From: Actinomycetota bacterium
GTDB taxonomy: Bacteria; Actinomycetota; Actinomycetes; Streptosporangiales; Streptosporangiaceae
DNA length: 64,000 nucleotides
Direction: 5' to 3'
Assembly: GCA_019240215.1 (NCBI GenBank)
Contig: JAFAYQ010000067.1
Location: 1-64,000, forward strand
Under the pieces are notes generated by a model. It saw only the letters and a program-made list of their open reading frames with translations, had not been told where the DNA came from and ran no database searches. Of this stretch, positions 8,858 through 18,943 are shown one piece after another (within the stretch, counting starts at the first letter, position 1; each line of letters opens with the position of its first letter). Made by a program: the position numbers and the translations under genes.

Positions 8858-9834
8858 GCACCGCCCGGCGGACCCAGGTCGGCTCGGAGCTGGGCCAGGC
8901 GCGCCAGCACCTCGGCCTTGCGGGGTGCGTCGGCCCCGGCCCGCTCGACGGTCAGCGCGGCCACGATGCCGGCGCTGGTCAGCAGCCGGGCCAGGGTGGC
9001 CGCGTCCAGCCGGGCGAGGCCGGTGACCCCGTCCCGGCCGAGCAGCCCCTCCTCGGCCAGCGCGTCGACCAGCCCGGCCGAGAAGCTGTCGCCCGCCCCG
9101 ATCGTGTCCACCACCTCGGCCGGGACCGGCGGCACGGTCAGCTCGGTGCCGTCCCGGGTCAGCCCGAACGCGCCGTCGCCGCCCATCGTCACCACCACCA
9201 GGTCGGGCCCGATGCGCTGCCAGCGGCGGGCCACCTCGCGCACCGTCTGGTTCGGGTACAGCCACTCCAGGTCCTCGGCGCTGGCCTTGGCCACGTGCAC
9301 CTGGCGCAGCTGGCGCTCGACCCGCAGCCGCTCGGTGCTCCGGTCCGGGGTGGCGGTCGGCCGCAGGTTCGGGTCGTAGACGATCACCACCTGGCCGGCC
9401 GCCCGGACGAGCTGGGTGAACGACTCGATGTAGGCCGCCCCGGGCGGCAGCGCGGCCGCCAGCGAGCCCAGGTACAGCGCCTCCACGTCGTCCGGGAGCG
9501 GCCCCAGATCGGTGGCCCGCCAGCCCCAGTCGGCGGTGCCGTTGGCGTAGAAGCTGTAGGACGCCTGCCCCTCGTCGCTCAGCGTGGCGATGGCCAGCGT
9601 GCTCTGCTGGCTGGCGTCCACGAAGTCCCGGGGGCTGATGCCGTTGCGGGTCAGGTGCTCGCGCAGCATCGTCCCGAACCCGTCGCCGGACAGCCGGGCC
9701 CGCAGTGACACGTCGCGGCCGAGCCGGGCCAGGGCGACGGCGACGTTGGCGGGGGCCCCGCCGGGGGCGGCGTGGCACGCCCAGTCGGGCGACACCACGA
9801 GGTCGACGATGGCCTCGCCGATGACTGTGATCAC
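8854..9834 (-). CDS. PfkB-family carbohydrate kinase (fructokinase-like)
   Basis: The 326-residue protein starts MITVIGEAIVDLV, has the substrate-binding 'GGAPANVAVALARLG' (25-39) and the PfkB signature DTIGAGDSFSAG (243-254) with the catalytic base Asp249. 'VYDPNLRPT' is also typical. It most resembles bacterial fructokinases and related sugar kinases; the sugar is not certain. The start at the GTG at 9834 gives the normal N-terminal strand. No Shine-Dalgarno is visible, so leaderless translation is possible, and an upstream ATG would add 12 residues that do not fit the family. It is convergent with ppk2, with overlapping stops. Confidence 0.88.
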   Translation of the reverse strand: MITVIGEAIVDLVVSPDWACHAAPGGAPANVAVALARLGRDVSLRARLSGDGFGTMLREHLTRNGISPRDFVDASQQSTLAIATLSDEGQASYSFYANGTADWGWRATDLGPLPDDVEALYLGSLAAALPPGAAYIESFTQLVRAAGQVVIVYDPNLRPTATPDRSTERLRVERQLRQVHVAKASAEDLEWLYPNQTVREVARRWQRIGPDLVVVTMGGDGAFGLTRDGTELTVPPVPAEVVDTIGAGDSFSAGLVDALAEEGLLGRDGVTGLARLDAATLARLLTSAGIVAALTVERAGADAPRKAEVLARLAQLRADLGPPGGA

Positions 9835-10064
9835 GAGTAGAGACTCTAGGGCGCCCGGGCCGGCGGCCAATAAGGCACCGGGGTTTTACCTGGCCGAAAC
9901 TTGCCGACACCTTGCGTCAACGACCAGCGCATAGGCTGTGCTTTCCGCCTAGTGCTCGGGGCCATGGGCGGCACGGGGCGGAGTACGACGCAGCAACCAA
10001 TCAGGTCAGATCAAGTCTCCCCGCGGGACTTCATCCCTCCGCGGGCCTGAACCGAAAGTCGTAC

Positions 10065-11072
10065 ATGGACATCACTGTGTGGGAATGGTTCGAGCAGCGC
10101 TCGTTCCACTACCGAGACTTCCGCGGCCTCACCGAAGGCGGCGACCGGCTTCCGCTCACCACCACCCTGGTGCTGCCGACCAGGAACACGGCCGAGACCA
10201 TCGGCCCCATCCTCGACACCGTGGCCCGGCTGAACGACCGGACCGGGCTCATCGAGCAGGTCGTGGTCGTCGACGCGGACTCGCCCGACGGGACCGCCGA
10301 CGTCGCCCGCGCCCACGGCGCCGAGGTGTACTCCGAGAACGAGCTGCTGCCCGAGTACGGCCGCGCGCACGGCAAGGGCGACGCCATGTGGCGCAGCCTG
10401 TCGGTCGCCCGCGGCGACATCGTCATGTTCGCCGACTCCGACTCGACCGACTTCCGCGAGCACTTCGTCTACGGCACCCTCGGGCCGCTGCTGACCAACC
10501 CGGACATCCAGTTCAGCAAGGCGGCCTTCCGCCGCCCGTTCAGCCAGGATGGCCAATCGGGTGCCCAGCCGGTGGCCGACGGCGGCGGCCGGGTCACCGA
10601 GCTGATGGCCAAGCCGCTGCTGAACTTCTTCTACCCGGAGCTGACCGGGTTCGTGCAGCCGCTGGCGGGGGAGTTCGCCGCCTACCGGGAGCTGCTGGGC
10701 GGGATCCCGTTCGCGACCGGCTACGGGGTCGAGATCGCGATGATGGTCGACGTGCTCCACGAGACCGGCCTGTCGGCGATGGCCCAGGTCGACCTGGAGA
10801 CCCGGCAGAACCGGCACCAGCCGCTGTTCGATCTGACCCGGATGAGCTCGGCGGTGCTGCGCGCGCTGGGCCGCCGGGTGCACCTGGCCGGCCGGGGCGC
10901 GGTCGCCCACGACCCGTCGGAGATGCTGGCCCTGCCCCAGCGGGACGTCTACCTGCACGCGGTCGGCACCCCGGACGGGCTGCGGCTGGATGAGCACCTG
11001 GTCGAGCTGCTGGAACGGCCGCCGCTGACCCACGTGCTGGCGGCCAGCGAGGAACGCGAGACCGTGGCTTGA
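10065..11072 (+). CDS. gpgS: Glucosyl-3-phosphoglycerate synthase (GT81)
   Basis: The 335-residue GT-A glycosyltransferase joins NDP-glucose and 3-phosphoglycerate, the first step of glucosylglycerate synthesis and, in some actinobacteria, of methylglucose lipopolysaccharides. The nucleotide-binding 'TTTLVLPTRNTAETIGPIL' (32-50), 'VVVVDADSPDGTADVA', the 'AHGKGDAMWRSL' segment and the metal-binding D-S-D at 124-126 are visible. 'TGFVQPLAGEFAAYRELL' and 'PFATGYGVEIAMMVD' match the acceptor region. The start is the ATG at 10065; the upstream in-frame extension has no homology. The 230 bp between this gene and the divergent PfkB gene show no recognisable operator. No phosphatase (GpgP) gene is adjacent. 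Confidence 0.9.
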   Translation: MDITVWEWFEQRSFHYRDFRGLTEGGDRLPLTTTLVLPTRNTAETIGPILDTVARLNDRTGLIEQVVVVDADSPDGTADVARAHGAEVYSENELLPEYGRAHGKGDAMWRSLSVARGDIVMFADSDSTDFREHFVYGTLGPLLTNPDIQFSKAAFRRPFSQDGQSGAQPVADGGGRVTELMAKPLLNFFYPELTGFVQPLAGEFAAYRELLGGIPFATGYGVEIAMMVDVLHETGLSAMAQVDLETRQNRHQPLFDLTRMSSAVLRALGRRVHLAGRGAVAHDPSEMLALPQRDVYLHAVGTPDGLRLDEHLVELLERPPLTHVLAASEERETVA

Positions 11073-11087
11073 GCCGGCGGCGGCCGG

Positions 11088-12286
11088 TTACGCCTGGCCT
11101 TCCCGCGCCCAGGTCCAGGCGTAGCCGCCGTCGTCGGACGCGGTGCCGCCCTCGCCCAGCTCCAGCGGCCGGAACGTGTCCACCATGACCGCCAGCTCGT
11201 CGAAGAACTCGGCGCCGAGGCTGCGCTGGACCGCGCCCGGCTGCGGCCCGTGGCTGTGCCCGCCCGGGTGCAGGCTGACCGAGCCCTGGCCGATGCCCGA
11301 GCCCTTGCGGGCCTCGTAGTCCCCGCCGCAGTAGAACATGACCTCGTCGGAGTCCACGTTCGAGTGGTAGTACGGGACCGGGATCGACAGCGGGTGGTAG
11401 TCGACCTTGCGCGGCACGAAGTTGCAGATCACGAAGCCCGCGCCCTCGAACACCTGGTGGACCGGCGGCGGCTGGTGGACCTTGCCGGTCAGCGGCATGA
11501 AGTCCTCGACGTTGAACGTGTACGGGTACAGGCAGCCGTCCCAGCCCGCCACGTCGAACGGGTGGGTCGCGTAGACGTACCGGGTGCCGACGATCTGGCC
11601 GCCCGCCGACCGGTGCTTGACCAGCACCGGCACGTCGGTGCCGGACTCGGTCAGCGGCTCAGCCGGTCCGTGCAGGTCGCGCTCGCAGTAGGGCGCGTGC
11701 TCCAGGAACTGCCCGTAGCGGGACAGGTAGCGGCTGGGCGGGGCGATGTGGGAGTTGGCCTCGATCACGTAGCAGCGCAGCGGTCCGGTGCCGCCCGGCA
11801 CCCAGCGCTGGGTGGTGGACCGGGGCAGGATCACGTAGTCGCCCGCCCGCACCGGCAGCGCCCCGAACGTGGTCTGCACGGTGCCCTCGCCCGCCTCGAC
11901 GTAGACGCACTCGTCGCCCGCGGCGTTGCGGTACAGCGGCGACGCCTCGCCCGCGACCACGTAGGAGATGCGCACGTCGGCGTTGCCGAGCACCAGCCGC
12001 CGCCCGGTCACCGGGTCGATCGCCTTCCAGTCCTCGCCCGGGAACAGGTCGGGCAGCCGCAGGTGGCGCGGCTTGAGCGGGTGGTTGGCGGTGGTCGCCA
12101 GGTCACCGGGCTCCCAGGTGATCGCGTCGACGATGGCCGACGGGATCCCGGTGTGGTAGAGCAGGGCCGAGTCCGAGCTGAAGCCCTCCTCGCCCATCAG
12201 CTCCTCGGCGTAGAGGGTGCCGTCCGGCTGCCGGTGCTGGGTGTGCCGTTTGGGCGGGATGTCGCCGACCGCCCGGTAGTGCGCCA

Positions 12287-12287
<1 letters not shown>
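11088..12287 (-). CDS. hmgA: Homogentisate 1,2-dioxygenase
   Basis: The 399-residue cupin-fold iron dioxygenase opens the ring of homogentisate to maleylacetoacetate in tyrosine and phenylalanine catabolism. The iron-site region is 'PVPYYHSNVDSDEVMFYCGG' with H308 and an acidic ligand (E315, or D314), then 'SLHPGGHSHGPQPG' with H344/H346. 'GTVQTTFGALPVRAGDYVILPR' is the upstream cupin. The ATG at 12287 overlaps the stop of hpd (TAATG), so the two enzymes are translationally coupled in pathway order. The maleylacetoacetate isomerase and fumarylacetoacetase genes needed next are not in this window. Confidence 0.95.
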
Positions 12288-13615
<1,328 letters not shown>

Positions 13616-13631
13616 TCAGCACTGCCCAGGT

Positions 13632-13679
13632 TGGGCAATCTGAACGGATCAATGGGACAGTAGCTATACAGATTGCCCA
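13632..13679. promoter_or_regulatory. Lrp/AsnC operator-like inverted repeat between hpd and its regulator
   Basis: TGGGCAATCTG (13632-13642) and CAGATTGCCCA (13669-13679) are perfect 11-bp inverted copies 26 bp apart. A further TGCCCA half-site at 13623-13628 forms its own dyad with TGGGCA (13632-13637). The right copy lies 21 bp from the regulator start codon, so it probably mediates autoregulation and control of hpd-hmgA. Confidence 0.7.
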
Positions 13680-13700
13680 GTTCTTTGCCTTGGAGATGCC

Positions 13701-14225
13701 ATGGCCGACGATCCGGTGCTCGATCCGCTCGACCTGGCCCTGCTGACCACCATGCGCGAGCGCCCGCGGGCGGGCGTGCTCGAGCTGTCCCGGCTGGTCC
13801 GGGTGGCCCGGGCCACCGTCCAGTCCCGGCTCGAGCGGCTGGAGCGGGCCGGCGTGATCACCGGCTACGGCCCCGATATCGACATCGCCGCGGCCGGCTT
13901 CAGTGTCCAGGCGTTCATCACCCTCGAGATCGCCCAGGGCTCGCTGGACAAGCTGCACGACGACCTGTCGGCCATCCCCGGCGTGCTCGAGGCCTACGCC
14001 ACCACCGGCACCGCCGACGTGCTGTGCCGGGTGGCGGCCGCCTCCAACACCGAGCTGCAGCAGATCCTGCTGCAGCTCAACGCCTCACCCTGGGTGGCCC
14101 GGTCGACCAGCGCGGTGCTGCTGTCGACGGTGATCGAGCCTCGGGTGCTGCCGTTGCTGGCGTCCCGGCCGCGGGCGTCGTCGACCCGCGCCCCGGCTTT
14201 CCGCCGGGCGCCTGCTGCCGACTAG
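13701..14225 (+). CDS. Lrp/AsnC-family transcriptional regulator, likely regulator of hpd-hmgA
   Basis: The 174-residue protein has an N-terminal helix-turn-helix ('LDLALLTTMRERPRAGVLELSRLVRVARATVQSRLERLERAGVI', about residues 10-52) and a C-terminal RAM ligand-binding domain ('FSVQAFITLEIAQG', 'VLEAYATTGTADVLCRVAAAS'). The final 20 residues are basic and Ala/Pro-rich. Members of this family sense amino acids, so tyrosine, phenylalanine or a ring-cleavage intermediate is the obvious candidate ligand (inference from the neighbouring operon). It is divergent from hpd with paired TTGCCCA motifs between. Its stop overlaps that of the small membrane protein gene by 4 nt (CTAG). Confidence 0.92.
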   Translation: MADDPVLDPLDLALLTTMRERPRAGVLELSRLVRVARATVQSRLERLERAGVITGYGPDIDIAAAGFSVQAFITLEIAQGSLDKLHDDLSAIPGVLEAYATTGTADVLCRVAAASNTELQQILLQLNASPWVARSTSAVLLSTVIEPRVLPLLASRPRASSTRAPAFRRAPAAD

Positions 14226-14500
14226 GCCGCTAACGAGCGCCGGGCTTCGCCCGGCAGCGCCGCCGGCTCACCCCGCACCGGTCCGCCGCCGCGGCGGGCC
14301 GAGTCGAAGTCGCCGGTGCCGTCCGGGGCCGCATGGGCCGCGTCCTGGGCGTAGGCCCTGGCCCCTTCGGCCGGGACGACTTCCGGATGCCCCGAGCTTA
14401 TTCGCCGGATGGCCACGTACCGCTTGGCGTCCGGGAAGCTCAGGGCGGCGAGCGCGCCGATAGCGGCGGGAGCCGCGAACTTGAGCAGTTTGCCGATCAT
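14222..14500 (-). CDS. Small single-pass membrane protein, DUF6893-like
   Basis: The 92-residue product starts '[22 protein letters not shown]', one membrane helix, followed by '[18 protein letters not shown]', which resembles small actinobacterial proteins with a helix followed by a (P)D-x-K-R-Y-x-x-I-R-R motif. The remaining 45 residues are hydrophilic and Gly/Pro-rich. The function is unknown. It is convergent with the Lrp gene (4-nt stop overlap) and divergent from nhaA, whose ATG is 68 bp away. Confidence 0.65.
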   Translation of the reverse strand: MIGKLLKFAAPAAIGALAALSFPDAKRYVAIRRISSGHPEVVPAEGARAYAQDAAHAAPDGTGDFDSARRGGGPVRGEPAALPGEARRSLAA

Positions 14501-14568
14501 CCCGTGCCCTCCTCACCGAGGGGTTGGTGATCTCTTTCCCTGCTGGTGCGAAAGTTAAGCTTCGTGTC

Positions 14569-16566
14569 ATGACGGAATCGCGCCTGCCCGCCGTGCGGCA
14601 GATCGGGTCCACCCTCTGGACCCGGGAAGTCACACCGCTCCGCCGGTTCCTGCGGACCGAGACCGGCAGCGCCGCGTTCCTGCTCGGGGCCACCCTGGCC
14701 GCGCTGGTCTGGGTCAACATCAGCGCCCACTCCTACGAGTCGTTCTGGCGGACGACGCTGTCGGTCCACCTCGGCCGGCTGAGCCTCTCGCAGGATCTCC
14801 ACGGCTGGGTCAACTCCGGCCTGATGACGCTGTTCTTCCTGGTCGTGGCCGTCGAGGCCCGGCGCGAGTGGGACATGGGGGAGCTGCGCGAGCGCAGCCG
14901 GCTGGCCCTGCCGCTGGCGGCCGGGCTGGGCGGGATGATCGTGCCGGCCCTGCTCTACCTGGCCTTCACGGCCGGGAGCCCGGCCGCTCACGGCTGGGGC
15001 GCGGCCATGTCGACCGACACCGCGTTCGCGCTGGGGGCGCTGGCCCTGGTCGGGGGCAAGCACCTGCCCGACCGGGTGCGGACCTACCTGCTCACGTTCT
15101 CGGTCGTCGACGACCTGGCCAGCATCGTCGTCATCGCCGTGGTCTACAGCAGCCACGTGCGGGTCATGCCGCTCGTCATCGGCTTCCTGCTGCTGGCGGC
15201 CGAAGCGGTGCTGCGGTTCCGCGGCGTCCGCTTCGGGGCCCTGCACCTGCTGATCGGGCTGGCCGCCTGGGTCGCGGTGTTCGAGTCCGGCATCGACCCG
15301 GTCACCGTCGGCCTGGTCATGGGCCTGCTGGCCTACGCCCGGCCCGCCGCCCGCTCCGACCTGGAGCAGGCCACCGACCTGTTCCGGCTGTTCCGCGAGC
15401 AGCCCACGGCCGAGCTGGCCCGGTCGGCGTCCGAGGGGCTGCAGGGCGCGCTGTCGCCCAACGACCTGCTCGAGGCCCGCTTCCACCCGTGGACCAGCTA
15501 CGTCATCGTGCCGCTGTTCGCCCTGGCCAACGCCGACGTCGTGATCACCGGGCATTTCCTGGCCGAGGCGTTCACGTCCCCGATCACGCTCGGCATACTG
15601 GTCGGCTACGTGGTCGGCAAGCCGGTCGGCACCGGGATCGGGGCCGTCCTGGTGACCTGGCTGAGCCGGGGCCGGGTCCGGCCGCCGATCGGCTGGGCGG
15701 CGGTGGCCGGGACCGGGGCCATCGCCGGTGTCGGCTTCACCGTGTCGCTGCTCATCGCCTCACTGGCCTTCCACGGCGACGCCCTGGCCGAAGCCAAGGT
15801 CGGCGTGCTGTCGGCCGTTCTGTGCGCGTCCGGGCTGAGCTGGGCGGTGTTCAAGGTCACGGCCAAGCTGCCCAAGCGGCTCAAGCTGCTCGCCCTGCTG
15901 GGCCGGTCGGACACCATCACCGACCTGGCGGTGGCGGTCGACCCGCGCCGCGACCACTTCCGCGGGCCAGCCGCATCCCCGGTCACCGTGGTCGAGTACG
16001 GCGACTTCGAGTGCCCCTACTGCGGCCGGGCCGAGCCGGCCGTGCGCGAGCTGCTGGGCGACTTCGGCGACGTCCGCTACGTGTGGCGGCACCTGCCGCT
16101 GACCGACGTGCACCCGCACGCCCAGCTGGCGGCCGAGGCGGCCGAGGCGGCCGCCGCCCAGGACGCCTTCTGGCCCATGCACGACGTGCTGCTGGACCAT
16201 CAGGGGGCGCTGACCATCAAGGACCTGGTCGGCTACGCCACCCAGCTCGAGCTGGACCTCGACCAGTTCCGGACCGACCTGCGCCAGCACGCCGGGGCCG
16301 GCCACGTGGCCGAGGACGTCGACTCGGCCGACCTGTCCAGCGTCTCCGGCACGCCCACGTTCTTCATCAACGGTATGCGCCACTACGGCGCCTACGACAT
16401 CGACTCGCTGTCGGCCGCGGTCCGGCTGGCCCGGGCCCGGGCCCTGCTGGGCGAGCCGCCGCAGCCCACCCACGCCGAACAGCCGGTCACCGTACCCGCC
16501 GAGCCCGCACCGGACGAACCGCTGGCCGAGCCGGCCCCGGGCGAGCCGCAGCCCGCACCGGAGTGA
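14569..16566 (+). CDS. nhaA: Na+/H+ antiporter NhaA fused to a DsbA-like thioredoxin domain
   Basis: The 665-residue protein has two parts. Residues 20-450 form an NhaA antiporter with '[19 protein letters not shown]' (about 145-163) and the ion-binding Asp pair D181-D182 in '[17 protein letters not shown]'. Residues 465-640 form a DSBA-type thioredoxin fold with the active site CPYC (482-485) in '[19 protein letters not shown]' and the cis-Pro loop '[15 protein letters not shown]'. The C-terminal tail is a Pro/Glu-rich repeat. The antiporter exports Na+ in exchange for protons; the thioredoxin half probably lies on the cytoplasmic side, but that rests on predicted helix number. Such fusions are known in actinobacteria. 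The start is the ATG at 14569. Confidence 0.93.
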   Translation: MTESRLPAVRQIGSTLWTREVTPLRRFLRTETGSAAFLLGATLAALVWVNISAHSYESFWRTTLSVHLGRLSLSQDLHGWVNSGLMTLFFLVVAVEARREWDMGELRERSRLALPLAAGLGGMIVPALLYLAFTAGSPAAHGWGAAMSTDTAFALGALALVGGKHLPDRVRTYLLTFSVVDDLASIVVIAVVYSSHVRVMPLVIGFLLLAAEAVLRFRGVRFGALHLLIGLAAWVAVFESGIDPVTVGLVMGLLAYARPAARSDLEQATDLFRLFREQPTAELARSASEGLQGALSPNDLLEARFHPWTSYVIVPLFALANADVVITGHFLAEAFTSPITLGILVGYVVGKPVGTGIGAVLVTWLSRGRVRPPIGWAAVAGTGAIAGVGFTVSLLIASLAFHGDALAEAKVGVLSAVLCASGLSWAVFKVTAKLPKRLKLLALLGRSDTITDLAVAVDPRRDHFRGPAASPVTVVEYGDFECPYCGRAEPAVRELLGDFGDVRYVWRHLPLTDVHPHAQLAAEAAEAAAAQDAFWPMHDVLLDHQGALTIKDLVGYATQLELDLDQFRTDLRQHAGAGHVAEDVDSADLSSVSGTPTFFINGMRHYGAYDIDSLSAAVRLARARALLGEPPQPTHAEQPVTVPAEPAPDEPLAEPAPGEPQPAPE

Positions 16567-16569
16567 CCG

Positions 16570-16582
16570 GCCCGTACCGGGC
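16570..16582. terminator. Small hairpin between convergent nhaA and DUF5709 genes
   Basis: GCCCG-TAC-CGGGC (5-bp stem, 3-nt loop) fills the 16-bp gap between the two convergent stop codons. There is no U-run in either direction, so it is at best a weak bidirectional terminator. Confidence 0.35.
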
Positions 16583-17080
16583 TCAGTTGTAGCGCTGCTC
16601 GGCTTCGTCCTCGTCCTCGACGTGCACCGCCGCCTCCTCGGCCCCGGCCCCGCCCGCGTCGATCCCGACGTCGGTGGCCACCAGGTCCGACTCGGCGTCG
16701 GGGTGCGCACCCTCGTCCTCGGCGACCAGCCGCCCGGCCCGCGGGTCGGGCTCGTCGGTCTCCTCCAGGTACTCGCCCTCGGAGTCGGCCTCCTCGTCCT
16801 CGGCCTCCGCCTCGGCGTAGGGGTCGACGTCCGGCCGCTCCTCGGCCAGGTGCTGGTCGAGGGACTCGCCCTCTTCCTCCTCGGCCTCGGTGGTGCCGAA
16901 CCGGTCCGCGGCCGCCCAGCCGTCAGGGGGAATCACTCCCGGCTCGAGCTCGTCGTCCCCGGGGTCCCCCTCGAGCGAGTCCGCGTCCGGGATCACACCG
17001 TCGTTCTCGGCCCCGATCGTCATCTCGTCAGCCTGGTCCAGGCCGGTGGGGTCGTCGGGCTCGTCGTATGACTGCGACAT
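16583..17080 (-). CDS. DUF5709-family acidic protein
   Basis: The 165-residue, strongly acidic protein has the family pattern: an N-terminal 'SYDEPDDPTGLDQADEM' stretch, 'LEPGVIPPDGWAAADRFGTTEAEEEEGESLDQHLAEERPDV', then 'AGRLVAEDEGAHPDAESDLVATDVGIDAGGAGAEEAAVHV'. No enzyme motif or membrane segment is present and it is probably largely disordered. The family is restricted to actinobacteria and its role is unknown. It is 25 bp downstream of, and in the same direction as, the DUF3072 gene, so the two may be cotranscribed. Confidence 0.85.
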   Translation of the reverse strand: MSQSYDEPDDPTGLDQADEMTIGAENDGVIPDADSLEGDPGDDELEPGVIPPDGWAAADRFGTTEAEEEEGESLDQHLAEERPDVDPYAEAEAEDEEADSEGEYLEETDEPDPRAGRLVAEDEGAHPDAESDLVATDVGIDAGGAGAEEAAVHVEDEDEAEQRYN

Positions 17081-17105
17081 GGGAAGTAAGGCTATACCCC
17101 CGCGG

Positions 17106-17315
17106 TCAGCCCTCCTGATCGCCTTCCTGCAGGCGCTGGCTCTTGCCCTGCAACTGGTCGATCAGCTCGGATGCCTGAGCCTTGGACAGGCCCTCGGGCA
17201 CGTCCTGGCCGGCCTCGCGCGCCAGCGTCTGCAGGTAGGACTCCTGCGGCCCGGTCATCGGCTCGTCGCCGGTGCTCCAGTCCGAAGGATCCTTCTCCAC
17301 CGGCCCGTTGCTCAT
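17106..17315 (-). CDS. DUF3072 small protein
   Basis: The 69-residue hydrophilic protein has the family core 'KDPSDWSTGDEPMTGPQESYLQTLAREAG' and 'LSKAQASELIDQLQGKS'. The second half resembles the short helix-loop helices of DUF3072/SAP-like domains. The function is unknown. The start at 17315 is preceded by AAAGGA, and a TCGAA-N6-TTCGA palindrome lies 13 nt further upstream, overlapping a TATGAT -10-like sequence. That suggests LexA-like repression. Confidence 0.88.
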   Translation of the reverse strand: MSNGPVEKDPSDWSTGDEPMTGPQESYLQTLAREAGQDVPEGLSKAQASELIDQLQGKSQRLQEGDQEG

Positions 17316-17327
17316 AGTGGTCCTTTC

Positions 17328-17343
17328 TCGAAATCATATTCGA
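17328..17343. promoter_or_regulatory. SOS-box-like palindrome upstream of the DUF3072 gene
   Basis: TCGAAATCATATTCGA has perfect TCGAA/TTCGA arms with a 6-bp centre, and 14 of 16 positions fit the TCGAAC-N4-GTTCGA LexA pattern. On the minus strand a TATGAT -10-like sequence overlaps it. It lies in the 145-bp region divergent to the YbdK-type gene. Confidence 0.5.
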
Positions 17344-17460
17344 TCATACCTCATCCTCGGTCGGCCTACCCGAATCTCCGCCCGTCAATCCGGATGTTTC
17401 TGGCCGCCGCTGTGGGCGATACCGCAGGCGACGAACCGCGACCGCGACGAGGAGCCCGCG

Positions 17461-18702
17461 ATGCGTACCTTCGGGGTCGAAGAGGAGCTGTTGCTGGTCG
17501 ACGTGGACACCGGGGTCCCGGTCGCGCTGGCCGACCTGGTCACCCGGCCGGAGACCAGCGACGGCGCCCCCGAGCCGGGCCACACTGCGTCGGCCAGCTC
17601 CGGGCCGGCCAGCACCGCCCCCGCCCTCGCCGCCCCGGGCGGGGCGATGAGCGTGGCCGTCGGCGTCCGCGACGCCCCGGCCCAGGCCGCGACCGACGAG
17701 CTGGCCGACGACCAGCCGGTGCACGAGATGCAGCGGGAGCAGATCGAGACCGGTACCACTCCCTGCTCGTCGCTGGACGAGCTGGCCGCCCAGCTGATCG
17801 AGCGGCGCAGCGTGGCCGGCCAGGCCGCCCACAAAATCGGGGCCGAGGTCGCCGCCCTGGCCACCTCACCGCTGCCGATCCAGCCGTCGGTCACCCGCGA
17901 GGACCGGTACGTGCGGATGACCGAGCTGTACGCGATGACCGCCCAGGAGCAGCTCACCTGCGGCTGCCACGTGCACGTGAGCATCGAGTCGGAGGAGGAG
18001 GGGGTGGCGGTGCTGGACCGGATCCGGCCCTGGCTGCCGCCGCTGCTGGCGCTGACCGCCAACTCCCCGTTCTGGCACGGCCGCGACACCGGCTACGACA
18101 GCTACCGGCGGCAGGTGTGGGGCCGCTGGCCGTCGTCGGGGCCGACCGAGCTGTTCGGCACGCCCGAGGTCTACCACGCCACCATCGAGGCCATGCTCGG
18201 CACCGGCACGCTGATCGACGAGGGCATGGTCTACTTCGACGCCCGGCTGTCCCGGCACTACCCGACCGTGGAGGTCCGGGTGGCCGACGTCTGCCTGCGG
18301 GTCAACGACGCGGTGCTGCTCGCCTCGCTGGTGCGGGCGCTGGTGGAGACGGCCGCCCGCGAGTGGCGGCTGGGCCAGCCGCCGGTCGCGGCCCGGCTGG
18401 AGACGCTCAACCTGGCCTACTGGCGGGCCAGCCGGTCCGGGCTCGAGGACCAGCTGATCCACCCGGTCACCGGTAAGGCGGCGCCGGCCGAGAACGTGCT
18501 GCGGGCGCTGCTGCGCCACCTCGGCGACGCACTGACCGACGCCGAGGCGGCCACCGACCGCCCCGGGGTCACCACCGACCTGCTGCAGGCCCTGCTGGCC
18601 CGGGGCAACGGCGCCAGCCAGCAGCGCCGGGTCTACGCCGAATCCGGCGACCTGCCCACCGTCGTCCGCAACGCCGTCGCCCACACCCTCACGGTCGAGT
18701 GA
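17461..18702 (+). CDS. Carboxylate-amine ligase, YbdK/GCS2 family
   Basis: The 413-residue enzyme has the GCS2 signature FGVEEELLLVD (4-14), 'EMQREQIETGTTPC', 'QEQLTCGCHVHVSI', 'LLALTANSPFWHGRDTGYDSYR' and 'YFDARLSRHYPTVEVRVADVCLR'. The family resembles glutamate-cysteine ligase and forms an amide bond at the expense of ATP; E. coli YbdK has only weak glutathione-type activity and the actinobacterial substrate is unknown. Residues about 28-80 form a Ser/Ala/Pro-rich stretch longer than usual, inserted between the first two ATP-site strands. The ATG at 17461 directly precedes MRTFGVEEE, which fixes the start. It is convergent with the Mop gene, 3 bp apart. Confidence 0.9.
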   Translation: MRTFGVEEELLLVDVDTGVPVALADLVTRPETSDGAPEPGHTASASSGPASTAPALAAPGGAMSVAVGVRDAPAQAATDELADDQPVHEMQREQIETGTTPCSSLDELAAQLIERRSVAGQAAHKIGAEVAALATSPLPIQPSVTREDRYVRMTELYAMTAQEQLTCGCHVHVSIESEEEGVAVLDRIRPWLPPLLALTANSPFWHGRDTGYDSYRRQVWGRWPSSGPTELFGTPEVYHATIEAMLGTGTLIDEGMVYFDARLSRHYPTVEVRVADVCLRVNDAVLLASLVRALVETAAREWRLGQPPVAARLETLNLAYWRASRSGLEDQLIHPVTGKAAPAENVLRALLRHLGDALTDAEAATDRPGVTTDLLQALLARGNGASQQRRVYAESGDLPTVVRNAVAHTLTVE

Positions 18703-18705
18703 GGC

Positions 18706-18912
18706 CTACTCGGTCGCGAGGATCAGGTCGGACGCCTTGACCACCACGGTCACCTCGGCGCCCTCGCTCAGCCCCAGCTCCTTGACCGCCTCGACCGTGA
18801 CCGATGACACCAGCCGGGTGCCGCAGGCGTCCATCTCCACGTTGGCGATGGCCTCGCCGTAGTTGATCTTCGTGACCCGGGCCGGGATCTTGTTCCGGGC
18901 GCTCAGCTTCAT
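18706..18912 (-). CDS. Mop/TOBE-domain molybdate-binding protein
   Basis: The 68-residue single TOBE domain reads 'MKLSARNKIPARVTKINYGEAIANVEM', then 'GTRLVSSVTVEAVKELGLSEGAEVTVVVKASDLILA'. It matches molbindins, which bind molybdate or tungstate as oligomers and may buffer intracellular oxyanion. The start at 18912 has GAGGGGA 7 nt upstream. The gene lies 31 bp downstream of the mreB-like gene on the same strand and is probably cotranscribed with it. No molybdate transport or cofactor gene lies nearby. Confidence 0.9.
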   Translation of the reverse strand: MKLSARNKIPARVTKINYGEAIANVEMDACGTRLVSSVTVEAVKELGLSEGAEVTVVVKASDLILATE

Positions 18913-18943
18913 CGTGGTTCCCCTCTTCGATAAAGGGCTCTGG

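Noticed and set aside
11073..11087. CCGGC/GCCGG terminator between gpgS and hmgA
   Set aside because: Stem of five or fewer pairs in G+C-rich DNA with no U-run; cannot be told from chance.
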